Assembly (NCBI RefSeq): GCF_000516985.1
Contig: NW_006917105.1
Coordinates: 124,001 to 188,000 of the forward strand
From: Pestalotiopsis fici W106-1
Taxonomy: Eukaryota > Ascomycota > Sordariomycetes > Amphisphaeriales > Sporocadaceae
Direction of reading: 5' to 3'
Length of the DNA stretch: 64,000 nucleotides
Shown here: positions 23,305-34,383 of the stretch, in pieces
Numbering within the stretch: the stretch's first letter is position 1
Layout of the letters: the number at the start of each line of letters is the position of its first letter
Made by a program: the position numbers and the translations under genes
Notes under the pieces: model-generated
What the model was told of the DNA's origin: nothing
Database searches by the model: none
The model's input: the letters and a program-made list of their open reading frames with translations, nothing else

Positions 23305-23312
23305 CTGGGAGC
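23305..23312. repeat. Target-site duplication, right copy
   Basis: CTGGGAGC is identical to 19906-19913. Removing the element plus one copy restores a continuous reading frame in the host gene. Confidence 0.95.
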
Positions 23313-23369
23313 TCCTGAAACTGCTAGCGCAAATTGCATGGCGCCTATTAGAGACATTGTTCGCATCAT

Positions 23370-24623
23370 GCTTGCCGCCAGCGCACCACCTAGCTCACAG
23401 GAAAGCTTCTTCCACGGGCTGACTCAGACGCAAACTCCAAAGATCAAGAGTTAAAACAAGGCGCCAACCAGAGGTAGGCAAAGTCAGGAGAGGCCGGCCA
23501 ATTTGAGCGAAATCTAATAATGAGTTGAACCAATAATGCCCCGTTGGCAGCGGCTTTCAGTGATCTAGTCAGATAGGTATATACTACGGAATACCTTATC
23601 CACATTCTCCACCGCTGAAGGCGATCACCATTGATAGTCCCCCATTGACATTGACCCACTATAAGTCGAACCAAAAAATACTATTGCGTGCTATGGTGTG
23701 CTGGATTTTACTTCTCTGGGCAGGGGAATCGCAAAAGTGATTTGAGCAGGGGCTATTGATTCAAACTCCGGAGAGGAAAAATTTGCTCATAGTTACCTTA
23801 ATGCTTCAGATCATCGTCCATTTTATCCAACGCGCCATTCAATTCATATTGTACCACCCTTCATATATTCATTGTTCGCCAACGCTATACGTTGGGGCGG
23901 GGGAAACTCTTTCCTTTCTTGTGTTTGCAACATTGTCACCTATTTTCTCACGTCATTCCCCATTCCGTCTTTTGAGGGCTTTAATCAGATAACCCCGTCA
24001 TACGAAGATGAAAAACAAGAGCCAAAGTTGTCAGGCTTGAAACATGAAGAAAATCACGTTATCGTGACTGGTGCGCGTAGCCGAAATCCGAATATAGGCC
24101 TGCTTAAACGAGACTGCATACTTGCACGTCGCATGGCATACGATACGGGCATCTTCTACATTGTGCAAGCCGATGCAAATACTTGACTACATATTCATAT
24201 CAGTCTCGCGTAAGACCTTGCCATCATAGCCACTGATTAGACAATTTTAAGGTTTCGGAAGCATGCATAAGGGCACTCTTACACAAGAGATTTGGCTCTA
24301 TTCAAAGGCTCCTATTCATCTTGGCTTTGGTATCATTCTAGCGGTCTGCACATTGGCTCTTGTGCATAGTGTTCTTGAAAAAGTTTCCATGCGATGTATC
24401 AGCGAATGCTAGAAAAGTCTGATTTGGGGATTGTCGATTACAATGATGAGCGTTGCCAACGAACTCATGCCAGCCGGAATTACCCCCAGTCATGTAAATG
24501 GATATATTTTTGGATACTCAAGAGAAAAAGCTCTTTTATTATTGCTCTCAACCTTTTCTTTGCCCTTTGTCAACATTTGCCAGCTCAAATCATATCTCAA
24601 ACCCGTTTCCAACAACCTCAAAT
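23370..24623. other. Intergenic between the DUF1254/DUF1214 gene and the aldehyde dehydrogenase gene
   Basis: These 1.25 kb lie between divergently oriented genes and should hold both promoters. Short frames here (for example 23756-24186) show no family features. Base composition returns to normal, unlike the neighbouring transposon. Confidence 0.5.
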
Positions 24624-26180
24624 ATGCCACACAAGATCTTGGATATTGAAGTGGGTTTCATGAACACGTGTTCCTAGTACATTGCTTATGCCAGAATAGT
24701 CTTATCCAGGAAACATTGTCAATAATGATTTCCTGTCCACCAAAAGGACAAGGAACGGAGTAGACCCGGCCACGGGTGAGGCCATGCCAAAGGTTCCCGT
24801 AGCCACCAAAGATGACCTCGATCAGGCCGTGGAACATGCGCGCAAGGCCTTCAAGACATGGTCACAGAGACCCTTCAGCGATCGAGCCCAGCTGTTGGTC
24901 CAGTTTGCCGAAGCAATTGAGGCCAACCGGGAGTCACTTGAAAAGCTTCTTACGATGGAGTCTGGTAAACCAATCGGCCTCTCACACACGGAACTTGACA
25001 AGACCATAGAGTGGCTTCGAACGTTTGCAACCATGGAGCTCAAAGATGAGATACTCCAACAGGACGAAGAAAAGATTGTCTACTCGACACGCGTACCCCT
25101 GGGTGTATGCGCTGCCATCGTTCCTTGGAACTGGCCCGTTGTGCTTTCAGTGGGCAAGGTCGGCCCCGCCATCATCACAGGTAACACCATCATTATGAAG
25201 CCGTCTCCTTTCACTCCATATTGTGGCTTGAAATTGGGTGAAATTGCCAAATCAATCTTCCCCCCTGGGGTATTTCAGGTTCTGAGCGGCGACGATGAAC
25301 TTGGCCCTTGGATATCGGAGCATCCTGATATCAACATGGTCGCGTTCACCGGCTCGACTGCGACTGGTAAGCGCATCGCTGCCAGTTGTGCCAAGACGCT
25401 GAAACGATACATTCTTGAACTCGGCGGTAATGACGCTGCCATCGTATGCGATGACGTGGATATCGAAAAGTGCCTTCCAAAGATTACAACTCTCGCCTTT
25501 CTGAACTCGGGGCAGATTTGCATGGATATCAAGCGTATCTACATTCATGAAAACATATACGACAAATTTCGAGACGCAATGGTCGATTTTGCCAAGAAAA
25601 ACATCAAAACTGGCGGGGGATTCGAAGATGGAGTGATCAATGGACCAATCCAAAACAGAATGCAGTAAGTCATCATTGCTTTCCATCGTGTGAGCGATAT
25701 CAGACACTAAAACAATGAATTTCAAGATTCGAAGTGGTCAAGGACATGTACTCTGAGATTGAAAAACAGGGTTGGAAACCTGCACTTGACGGCAAGATTC
25801 GCGATTCGTCAAAAGGCTTTTTTGCCGAGCCTGTCATTATTGATAACCCACCAGACGACTCACGCATCGTGATCGAGGAGCCATTTGCTCCCATTGTACC
25901 GCTTCTCAAGTGGTCCAATGAGGATGATGTGCTGGAGAGGGCCAACAGTCTCCAGACTGGCTTGGGTGCTTCGGTATGGAGCAAGGATGTCGCACGAGCA
26001 GAGCGCATGGCGAGACAGCTGAGCGCGGGCAGCGTCTGGGTAAACTCGCACTTTGACACCTCTCCTAAAATTCCATTTGGTGGACATAAGCAAAGCGGGA
26101 TTGGTATGGAATGTGGTATGGAAGGTTTGAAGAACTATACAAATTCAAGGAGCCTATGGGTGTGGAAGAATGTGTTTTAA
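24624..26180 (+). CDS. NAD(P)-dependent aldehyde dehydrogenase
   Basis: The proposed protein is 479 aa in three exons: 24624-24654, 24710-25664 and 25727-26180. The last junction (donor GTAAGT, phase 2, NRM-QF-EVV) is secure. The first is inferred: the ALDH-like sequence continues upstream of the in-frame Met at 24784 (TRNGVDPATGE), so a 10-codon exon starting MPHKILDIEV is joined by a less ideal GTTTCA donor. Family marks are PWNWP in the cofactor pocket, KPSPFTPYCGLKLGEI, FTGSTATGKRI, the glutamate in LELGGND, the catalytic cysteine in NSGQIC, and EEPFAPIVPL with PFGGHKQSGIGME near the end. The protein lacks a targeting signal and is likely cytosolic. It oxidises an aldehyde to its acid; the substrate is not predictable. 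It belongs to the fungal group related to vanillin/salicylaldehyde-type dehydrogenases, a weak inference. Confidence 0.92.
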
Positions 26181-26319
26181 ATGTACGAGAGCAACGACCC
26201 TCTAGCTCTTCACGCCGGATAGCTATTGTACCTATGTACAATATGTGCACCACCCGAATATGTACATGATTATGATTGCACGTGGTGCAGATATGTCTCT
26301 AGTAGTTGGTCCAGCGATA

Positions 26320-27116
26320 CTAGTTGTTTCTCTTCTTGTTGGCCTTTTGGCTGCTGCTGCTAGAAGAGCCACTATTCTTGGAGCTATTATTGGAGTTGCC
26401 ATTTGATGCATTGTCGCCACTATTTTGGCTTGCTGAGCTGCGTCCAGACGCGAGTGTTGCCTTGATGCTTTGGCTGCCGGTGGTTGACTGGAATTTCTGG
26501 GCAGAACTGTTGATGCCAGTCGCCTTGAAAGCACTGTTGGTGAGAGAGGTGATGCTGGGGAGTATATTGGCATTTCTATTCGAAGTCAGCCAGGTTCGTC
26601 GTTGGTCTTAGAAAAAGTAGACTCATCAGTCATATTTACTCACCTCGCCTTTTCCATGGTCTGCAATTGCTTGGCTGTATTGTCGTCCGATGGATCCTGG
26701 GCTATCGATGATAATCCGTCCAGCACGATGGGCGTGTTTTCCACAATCTTGGTATTGGCGTCATCATTGCTTCCCGCAGCAAACAGTACAGACCGTTGTG
26801 CGTCTTCGTCAGACTCGGCCTTGAATCCAGCATTGGCCAGCTTCTTCCTCGTGGCTTGATCGGTTGTGGTACCAAGCGTATTTAGGGAGTTGGACACGAC
26901 CGACACATCGCCCGCAAAGTTGTCTGCTGCTTGTTGAACTGCACTGGTGCTTGGCATCTTGTTACTTCCACCATTCCCGCCCTTCATCCCTCTGCTCTGA
27001 CGCGTCTCAAGATTGCTGGTGAACGATCGCCCTGCAATTTCTTGAGGTAGAATGGGTGCACATAGAGATGTGCAAATGTGTACACCAGCCACAAGAGCAA
27101 CGAAAGTGAGCTTCAT
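26320..27116 (-). CDS. Small secreted Ser/Asn-rich protein
   Basis: The protein is 242 aa in two exons: 26644-27116 and 26320-26575. The 68-bp phase-2 intron has donor GTGAGT, a classical GCTGAC branch and a TAG acceptor. The ATG at 27116 is chosen because it begins a clear signal peptide (MKLTFVALVAGVHICTSLC); an upstream in-frame Met would place 25 polar residues before it. A short Arg/Gly/Asn segment (RQSRGMKGGNGGSNK) follows. Then comes a helical-looking region of about 120 residues (SAVQQAADNFAGDVSVVSNS). The tail is dominated by Ser, Asn, Gln and Lys (NGNSNNSSKNSGSSSSSS), ending in a Lys/Arg-rich patch. I do not recognise a domain and there is no Cys pattern in the mature protein. It could be a cell-wall or host-interaction secreted protein. 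Its function is unknown. Confidence 0.82.
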
Positions 27117-27991
27117 GTTGGAATTGCAAAGCGGCAATGAGTGGTAATTAGAGGTAAATGGAATAAAGGCGTACAAATCCTGGCGTTCCAATTTTATAGC
27201 TAAGTAAAAATGTTGGGTCCTCGTTTTGTGGTCTGATGTTGTATTCTCGTCCAGACAAGGCCGAGGCGTATTTATGTCCTTCTACCGTCTAATATGCTTA
27301 CAATGGCATTAAATTTGCTGCCTAGAGTCGAGAGGGAGTGTCGTAACAATGGTCTTACGCAGAGATGAACTGCGCTTGGACCGTCGCTCAGACTCGAGGA
27401 TTGCCTACGTTCAGACGAATGAGTCGAATGGATGGTGAGACGAGCCTCAGAAGAACAAGAACGATTTTCGAAAACACCGCATTCGGCCCATTTCTATGAG
27501 AGAAACAAAATTTCATGCTTATTTCGATACCAAGATTTTCTCTCGATGAACCTATTTCAGAAAATAGGCATTTAGGCTACCAAGACCACACGAGATGTGG
27601 GTCAATTGGTTTAACTGCATTGAAATAGCCTAGGTTGAAGCCCGAGACATGTCTGGTCTGAAATCTTTTCAGGTAAGTTCAAGGGTCCGAATTGACATCA
27701 GACTACTCGCTTCCATGGCCAAGAAGGGATTTAGCAGCGAAGATATGTCATGACGGCGTGTGTCACAACATGGTGCAAAGGGCGTGAAATCCCTTGAGGT
27801 ATCTTTTACTGTATTAAAGGCACGATGCGATTGGTGCTTCCTAGAGTACAGGCATCGCAGTACATGCGAAACGAAAACTCAATGATAGCTACCGTGTGTG
27901 GATTATAGTTATGGCGTGAAAGTATTATTGCCTAACAGCGGGAGCACCACGTTGCCCCTTCAATCGAAACCCCCCTCCCCGAAAGTCATCT
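27117..27991. other. Intergenic, promoter of the secreted-protein gene
   Basis: No gene is visible in these 0.87 kb. The part next to 27117 is the 5' flank of the secreted-protein gene, and the right end is the 3' flank of the permuted-papain-like gene. No repeats were noticed. Confidence 0.5.
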
Positions 27992-29057
27992 TCACTCGGC
28001 GTGCAAAGTCTCGTGACTGTCCAACTGCGTTGTCTTCTCATCCATGACCTGTTGAGCCAGTGTGACCGTACCTTGGGGCGGAGTCGCGGGTCGTTCTTCG
28101 GCGTGATCATCCGGGTGGTCATCAACAAACAAGTCCTTAATACTGCCAGCGCCGATCGCTCTCTGGTAGACAGAGTAGCTCGTCGCAAATTCTCGATGCT
28201 TACCAACCTGTATGGCATCCAGAAGCCTCAATGCGAATATCTGGCAGTTATTGTTGATGAGGTTGTATGCAGGCCGTTTCGTTCGCATAGCAAAAATGGT
28301 CATGTCACCTGAGATACAGATGAGTCGTAATTCTGTGGACGGGCTGATAGAGGAGGAGGATTTCTGTCCGTTTCTGGCTTTCTCTTACCGGCTTGTTTGA
28401 GTGCCTCATCATTGAATCTGGACTTGCCAACCTCGAATGTGTGCCATTCCTCTCTGTTTATTTTGCCGTTGGTATATATGACATCCAGCTTCTCATCCTT
28501 GCAGATAGTGAGCAGAGAGTCCTCGGCCAATAAGCAAAATGATACAAAAGAAGGGGGGGAAAGGGAAGAAATGTTAACAAGGAAAAAAAGAAAAAGAAAA
28601 AGAAAAGATAATGGTGAACTTACCATCCAGAGCTGATGACAATAATCCCCAACGAGCACGGCCCAGTGTTGCGTCGGGTCTGGGAATTTGCTGATTCCCT
28701 CTGTAATCATTCTGCCCAGGCCCGTCTCCTCAGCGAACCACTTCCCCGCAAGACCGGCAACAGGGTGCCAACCGATCTCGACCACACGTGGTTCCCCACT
28801 GATGTCAACCTCTCCGAGTGGGATCACGCTCGGCGTCTGGCCCAGTCCCAGGGAGTGCTCGAGCTTTGATTTACCTTTGGCGATACTTTCCTCCCTGCCC
28901 GCCGCGTTTGCGTGTCAGCCTGAAGAAGCTCATATCTATCCAGGCCAGGCCCGAGGCGTGCCCTGGCGGCATAGGCAGCTTAGCTTACATACAGAAAAGT
29001 CCCAAGCCGCTCTCTCACAGAGGCATCGGGCTCCTCCTCCGTTCTTGGCGACTCCAT
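27992..29057 (-). CDS. Conserved fungal protein with permuted-papain-like His...Cys signature
   Basis: The protein is 253 aa in four exons: 28993-29057, 28624-28894, 28389-28497 and 27992-28308. Introns are 98, 126 and 80 bp, and all phases agree. The N-terminus is polar (MESPRTEEEPDASVRERLGT). The core has VIPLGEVDISGEPRVVEIGW, WFAEETGLGRMITEGI, then PTQHWAVLVGDYCHQLWM and, about 75 residues later, PAYNLINNNCQIFALRLLDA. A histidine before a V-L-V-G strand followed by a cysteine in an N-N-C-Q helix is the order seen in permuted papain-like folds (PPPDE, LRAT, some NlpC/P60 relatives), where His precedes Cys. I infer a thiol hydrolase or acyltransferase-like fold, but no substrate is known. 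The C-terminus is acidic and low-complexity. The second intron holds an A-rich (AAAAAG)n tract, which matches its position outside the coding frame. Confidence 0.85.
28561..28614 (+). repeat. A-rich (A4-6G)n tract in an intron
   Basis: This purine tract, with repeats of AAAAAG, lies inside the second intron of the minus-strand gene at 27992-29057. Read on the coding strand it is a C/T-rich polypyrimidine stretch. Confidence 0.8.
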
Positions 29058-30257
29058 TGTTGGCCCCTGTTTTGACAATTTGTGTAAGTGTATGCGAAAG
29101 CGTGGCATATGAGAAGGCGACTTTCTTCTCTTTCCCGGAGTGCTGTGGGCGATTTGCCTCTGCAACAAGGCAATTCCAAGAAGACTTGATGGTCTGCAGC
29201 GATGCGTTCCTATGTTGCTGTGCCTGGCCAAAACAAATGATTGGGATCGACGGAAAACAGAGAGAAAGAGAGAGAGAGAGAGAGAGGGCATCGCTTCACG
29301 ACAATGTCGCTAACAATATTTTTAATTGGCCCATTTCCCTAGCGCTGTCGAAGCCACCTAACAAGGCCCAAAATGTCGCGGAATAGTGGCGCAGGGATTC
29401 GCTCAGAGGCACGGAATAATTACAGTTTTGGAATTCGAGTGCATTATCTGTCACATCATGACTGTGCAAGTGACAAGGTATCATAGCAGAGCCTTGCGAC
29501 GCACTGGTGGCGCAAGCATGCACGAAACATGGTGAAATACGCAAACAATTGTAAAAGTCCAGTCCACAAAGGCTTGAGACTGCTCCGTGATGACAGGCAC
29601 TGCTCAAGGTTCGACCGCTATCTGGGGAGAGCCTTGGGTCTTTGTATACTTCAAGCTTCGCATCACTCAAATCATGCACCATCTGATATACCTGGCAGGC
29701 TACTGCACATTGATAGTGCTGGCGCCAGCCCACCAGACCTTGGAGATGATAATGTATGTTATGTAATGTATGTAGGTATGTAGGTATTGCACTTTTTCAC
29801 TAGGATGCACAGTATATGCCTTACTCAAATGGTGGCTATGATAGGCAGATCTTACCTGAGCTTCGAAGCAATCCGTACTACTTGCAAGAGATTATTATGT
29901 AGATAAAGAGCCAGAGATGTGATCTTATATCCATTTTTAAGAGCTTATAGCTGCATTCCAGGGCAAAGAGTTCGTGGATTGTTCTTCAAAGATTTGCCCA
30001 CGAGGCACTTGATCTACCCCACTACCAAGGCTGATTCACAGCGGGTACTCTACCTACCTGTACTACGACCTAATACAAATTGCAAACCATTTGACTCACA
30101 TCAAGCCCATCGTTGGGAACCCGCCTTATTTGACGCCGCCTTCCAGCTATAAGAGCACCTTCCTTTCATCGAATCTATCTCAGTTCTCCATAAACCATCG
30201 GGATTAACTAAGAACATACCCCCTTCGACCACAGTAGCAGCAACAACAGCAACAAAA
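29058..30257. other. Intergenic between divergent genes, with (AG)n microsatellite
   Basis: These 1.2 kb hold the promoters of the flanking divergent genes. A near-perfect (AG)n run lies at 29259-29288. Frames in this stretch look like chance, and several overlap the microsatellite. A CAACAAC-rich leader precedes the Nudix start at 30258, as is common in fungal 5' UTRs. Confidence 0.55.
29259..29288 (+). repeat. (AG)n microsatellite
   Basis: This is about 30 bp of AG dinucleotides with one AAA interruption. It lies about 200 bp upstream of the start of the minus-strand permuted-papain-like gene, where on the coding strand it reads as (CT)n. Confidence 0.9.
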
Positions 30258-30816
30258 ATGTCTAGCGAAATTGCACCTCATCCTCGCGTTGGTGTCGCGG
30301 CCATAATCCGCAATGCCTCGGGCCAACTCATCGTTGGCAAGCGCCTGAGCAGCCACGGGTCAGGGACATGGCAGTTTCCTGGAGGCCATCTCGAGTATGG
30401 CGAGGAATTTTTCGCGTGCGCCGAGCGGGAGACGCTCGAGGAGACCGGCCTGCGGGTAAAGGCCGTTAGACTGTCCGCCGTGACCAATTCAGTCTTTATC
30501 GAGGATCACAAGCACTACATCACCCTATTCGTCCTGTGCGAGATGCTGGATGCAGAGGCCACGCCGCAGGTGAGTGACAATACCCAGTCATGAGGAAGAA
30601 CAGCGTCACACAGATGTAGCAGCAGTATTAATTGTATGTTGTCAGATATTGGAACCAGAAAAGTGCGAGAGCTGGAAATGGGTAACCTGGAATACGGTGT
30701 GTGAATGGGTGGACCATCAAAAAGAGCAATCAGATACAGAATGGGCAGACAAGAAATGTTTCCTGCCCATTATTCACTTGGTAAGGGAGAACCGCAATTT
30801 GAGTCTTGAGCTCTGA
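30258..30816 (+). CDS. Nudix hydrolase, NUDT15/MTH2-like
   Basis: The protein is 160 aa in two exons: 30258-30569 and 30646-30816. They join in phase 0 across a 76-bp intron with donor GTGAGT and acceptor CAG. Residues 43-65 form a Nudix box: Gly43, Glu49, then RETLEETGL with metal-binding Glu61 and Glu62. Upstream is GVAAIIRNASGQLIVGKRL, and downstream the NUDT15-type segment EPEKCESWKWVTWNTV is encoded across the splice site. The ending LFLPI-like CFLPIIHLVRENRNLS is also normal. Family members hydrolyse nucleoside triphosphates such as oxidised or modified dGTP to monophosphates, cleaning the nucleotide pool in the cytosol. The actual substrate here is inferred only. Length and motif are intact. 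Confidence 0.93.
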
Positions 30817-31068
30817 ACGGTATCGTGTGGCATGTCCAAGAAGTGACGAGGAGCGGATAGTGTAGAAGGCATGCAATCGAACACGATACAAACCTACAAG
30901 GCACGAAACGTAAATCTAGAGTTCTGTGGACCATAAGACTTGGTGAGGTTTTGATTGGTATTATATAATAAAATCCGAACTCCTTGAGATCTTTTTACAT
31001 ATCCTTGACGCCGACCATGCGTGTCCCTCTATCAACAAATTCGCAATATGCATGCCCACCACCGCACT

Positions 31069-34000
31069 CTAATGACTCTTCTTGGCCTTCTTGGCCTTTT
31101 TAGCCTTTTTATCACCAAATGCTTCCTCGTAAATCTCGCTGGCTGACGGGCCTTCTTTCCGCTTGCTCTTGCTGGACTTAACGCTGACCACTGTATTCGA
31201 ATGACCCTGCTTGGCAGCACTGGCAACCTGTTTCTCGGCATCTTCCCAACCTGGGGCATCGCCCTCAATCTCATATCTGTAAAGCAATTAGCTGCTGTTC
31301 AAGGTTCCAAGCACTTCACATGCCAACTTACTGATCGAGTGGTAAAGAGTTGATGAGCTCCCGCTGCTTTTGCCGAAGTTCCTTGAGGGCCTCATCACCA
31401 CCTTGCTCCAATTCGTCCTCCAGAGATGTCTCCAAAGGCGCAAAGCGGGTGTCAATCTTCTCATCGTCATGTACGCCAGCCGCATTTTCGACACTAACGC
31501 CAATCTTATCAGCGTCTGGCATATCGGCCTCAATAGCTCCAGAAATGAGGCCGTTGAAGTGCGACATCATTTTCTTCATCATTTTCATGAACATGGCAAG
31601 CACTTGCGACGTCTGCAGACCCGGCATCACTTGCGTGATTGCATCGAGCTCCTTTCGCTGGAGACCGATAGCTAGTAGAATGGCTCGTTGAATACCGCTC
31701 ATATTGACGCTGCTCTTTACTTTGCCCGTAAAATACAGGCTAGCAAGTTTTGGCACGAGGTCAAGTATGGTGTGGTAATCCAAAACTCCGTTGCAGTACG
31801 ATTCGAGGCGCTTGAGATCGTAGGGTGACAAGAGAGCATCAAGTTCGGCCTTTGTCAATGCCGACGCGGCTTTAGAGTCATCTAGACTGGCTCCAGTATT
31901 GGCAGACTCATCAATGCTAAGACACAGCGTCGGGTCAAAGTCCTTGAAGGCGTATGACAGAAGCTCCAAGAACCGGTTTTGGAAGTCAGAGCTGAATGAG
32001 CCAAGCCAGCTTCGGTCGTCGGTTCTTTCCAATGCCCGCAACATCACACAGGTATGCTCTCCCGTAATGTCGTTGCTTGTTTGGCGGAGATAGAGTGGGA
32101 CCATGCCTGCTCGCTTCCAAAATTTGTGCAATGGTTGTGTCAAGCCGTAGCTAACACCAACATAGTCGAGCGCAGCTGGACGGACTTGCAAAAGCCTTGA
32201 AAATAATGGCGGCATACTGTTAATGTCTCTAACCTTCAGCTCGTCCGAGAGCTTGCCGCCGGCAAGTTCGGCATCCGTAACGCGTACCATGGTCTCTTCC
32301 TCTACCGGTCCGTCGCCTTCTGAGAGGTCGGCGAACTTACCCTCGTAGAAGTCAAAGAGTAGCTCGAGGGCTTTGGAACCATATCCAGCGCCCAGGTGGT
32401 CTGGGTTCGTCGCTATGCGCACAACTCTTGCGCCCGAAAGTGAAGGGAATTCTCTGTCGCAGAATTGTTGGCTGACCAGCCAAGGAATTAGGTCACCGGC
32501 AGGCCGCGTTCCACGATCCAAACTGTTCAAGACGCTCTGTCTGCTGATTCTACCTTCCAGCGCGACTTGGATTACGCAAAGGGGTTCGGGGAGACGGTTA
32601 CTTCCAGCAGCTGGTGCCGTCAGGACGTACAACTCATGCGCAGGAGCATCGCTGAGAAGTTGCAGATCGTCCGGTGAATTCTTGTAGTGGCTAGCAACGT
32701 AGAGCGCAACAAGCTGTTGCAAAAACTTCTCCGAGACCGGGTGGAAGGAGAACAATGTGTCCCGGTTTACCTTGAGAAGCTCGCACTGAGAGGGATCGGG
32801 GTAGCCCTGGGCTTTAGGACGTGGCAGTGTTGCATCCAAACAGAGAAGATTGTTGAGCCACTTCTCCACCTCATCGCCTTGAGCATACCGAATGGGCTCC
32901 GACAAGGTAATTTCGCGCAGACGCTTGACGTTCAGGCCCGACTCCACATTCTTGGCGGCTCTTCCTGTAGATCGATCGGCAATTTCGGTATCATTCGCAG
33001 CGGCACCGCCAGCTGAGTCCTCGCGGAGCTGCTTGATGAGTTTTAGGGAAAGTGAACGGCCAGTACCCTCGTAGCCGTTGATGGTCGATGCCATGAAGAC
33101 GAGGTACGGACCCATGAGCTTTTTCACCAATGGAAGTGGGATTGCGGCGGCTTCATCGATGACAAGCAGCTCGGCCTGGCCGAGTACGTGTGCATCCTGT
33201 GGCCGAATGTACTGAATAGTCTGTCGGTGGTTGCGGTGGATATTGACGCGAACAATCGCCTTGTTGAAGTCTGGGTTTGTGGATTGGATGATGCTGTAGT
33301 CGGCATGGTCCACATAGCCAAGTTGGTCGAATCCTTTAAAGACAAATTCAAATAGCGTTTTCAGGTTTTCGGGAGATGGCGAAGTGATGAAGATGTTAGA
33401 ATATCCGTAGGCAACGGCAGCAGCTACAGCAACACCCATTGCTGCCGACTTTCCACGACCTCTTGCAGCAGTCAGGGTGACGGTGTTTCTTAGAGTCTTT
33501 TCCGAGATGGCCTCGACGAACGTCAAGAGGGCCTTTGCTTGGTCGGCGGTCCTGGCAAGGCTCACTAGAGGTCCAAGAGGTCGCTCCTCCTCGTGTGACT
33601 CCTTGATGGATTCCAACTCTTTCTGTGCTGGTGTCTTCTGCTGATCGGCATCTGGCGGCGGAAGCATGGTCACTCCCTTGCCGCCAGAGATGGGAAGCAC
33701 ATTCATCTCATCGTCGAGGACAAGACAGGAGGCGCATGATCCCAGGGAAAGGATGAAGCGTTCGTTGAACCGTGGTACGACATCCTGGTGTGCCTCGGTT
33801 CTGTAACGCGAATGGACATCCATGCTCATGGCGTAGAGCTGTTTCAAGCTGTTCATGCCCTTGAGCAGCAGCACAACCAGTCCGCCACCTTCGACGGTCT
33901 CGATGGTCTTGGCCAAGAGGTTTGGCGTTACTCCCTCGAAATCCTGCAGAATACACATACCAAATGTCTGGCCGAGGACCTTCTCAGATTCCTTATAGTA

Positions 34001-34383
34001 TACATAGCGGATGTTGTGGAGGGTGACAAAAAGCTCGAATGGGTCGGAGTCGTTGGCCTCTCTGACGCCTCGCTTGACTTCCTTCTGGATCTTCTTTTCG
34101 CGCTTCGCGCGGTGACTGGAGAACCCGAGGAGCTTCTTCTTGTATGCCCAGAGCACCGACTTATTTTGCTTCAGATCGAATTGGGACATGAGATGGTGCA
34201 GGTTCACAATAACGTCTTTTCCACGGTCGCCTACCACGACGAAGAAGGATCGCTTCTTCTCCTGGAGGCCATTGCGGAGGAGCGCAGGAATGCGCGAGTC
34301 GCTGTTGCAAGGTCAGAACTTTCTTCTCGGAAGGAAGAAACATGAAATGGAGATCATGATACTTACACTTGCTTGCGCGACAT
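31069..34383 (-). CDS. KRE33: RNA cytidine acetyltransferase Kre33/NAT10
   Basis: The protein is 1064 aa in three exons: 34367-34383 (17 nt, MSRKQ), 31332-34301 and 31069-31276. The two GTAAGT introns are 65 and 55 bp and the frame fits exactly. The domain order matches the family. An N-terminal DUF1726-like region (VLWAYKKKLLGFSSHRAKRE, LQDFEGVTPNLLAKTIETV) is followed by a helicase-like ATPase with Walker A GRGKSAAMG near residue 285 and VIDEAAAIPLP. The GNAT acetyltransferase segment is RIATNPDHLGAGYGSKALEL near 640, followed by the tRNA-binding-type C-terminal region. The tail is Lys-rich (KKAKKAKKAKKSH), as expected of a nucleolar protein. The enzyme makes N4-acetylcytidine in 18S rRNA and, with Tan1, in tRNA-Ser/Leu, and is needed for small-subunit assembly. 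It is a housekeeping gene and looks intact. Confidence 0.97.

Larger units (their letters stand above)
18462..23369 (-). pseudogene. DUF1254/DUF1214 protein gene, first exon split by a hAT transposon
   Basis: Without the insert this gene would encode 464 aa in three exons. Exon 1 is now in two parts, 23313-23369 and 19872-19913, either side of a transposon at 19914-23304. Exon 2 is 19579-19808 and exon 3 is 18462-19527. Phases fit throughout (introns 63 and 51 bp, donors GTGAGT and GTACGT). The N-terminus is signal-peptide-like (MMRTMSLIGAMQFALAVSGA). The DUF1254 part has YGYPLYAYGQAV, VVRPNADTLYTRAFLDLS, and WPFYDAYGNNVANIGS formed across the second junction. The DUF1214 part has SGGFWSLTAYDSGGYLIANP. 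There are many Asn glycosylation motifs, so the product would be secreted. No function is established for this domain pair. Apart from the insert the frame is intact, with no stop codon, so the loss looks young. A truncated product from a new start in exon 2 is possible but would lack the secretion signal. Confidence 0.93.

Noticed and set aside
28688..29386. 232-codon plus-strand frame
   Set aside because: It is opposite the spliced permuted-papain-like gene and runs through the (AG)n microsatellite, giving an RERERER run.
33788..34345. 185-codon plus-strand frame
   Set aside because: It is antisense to the N-terminal part of the Kre33 gene.
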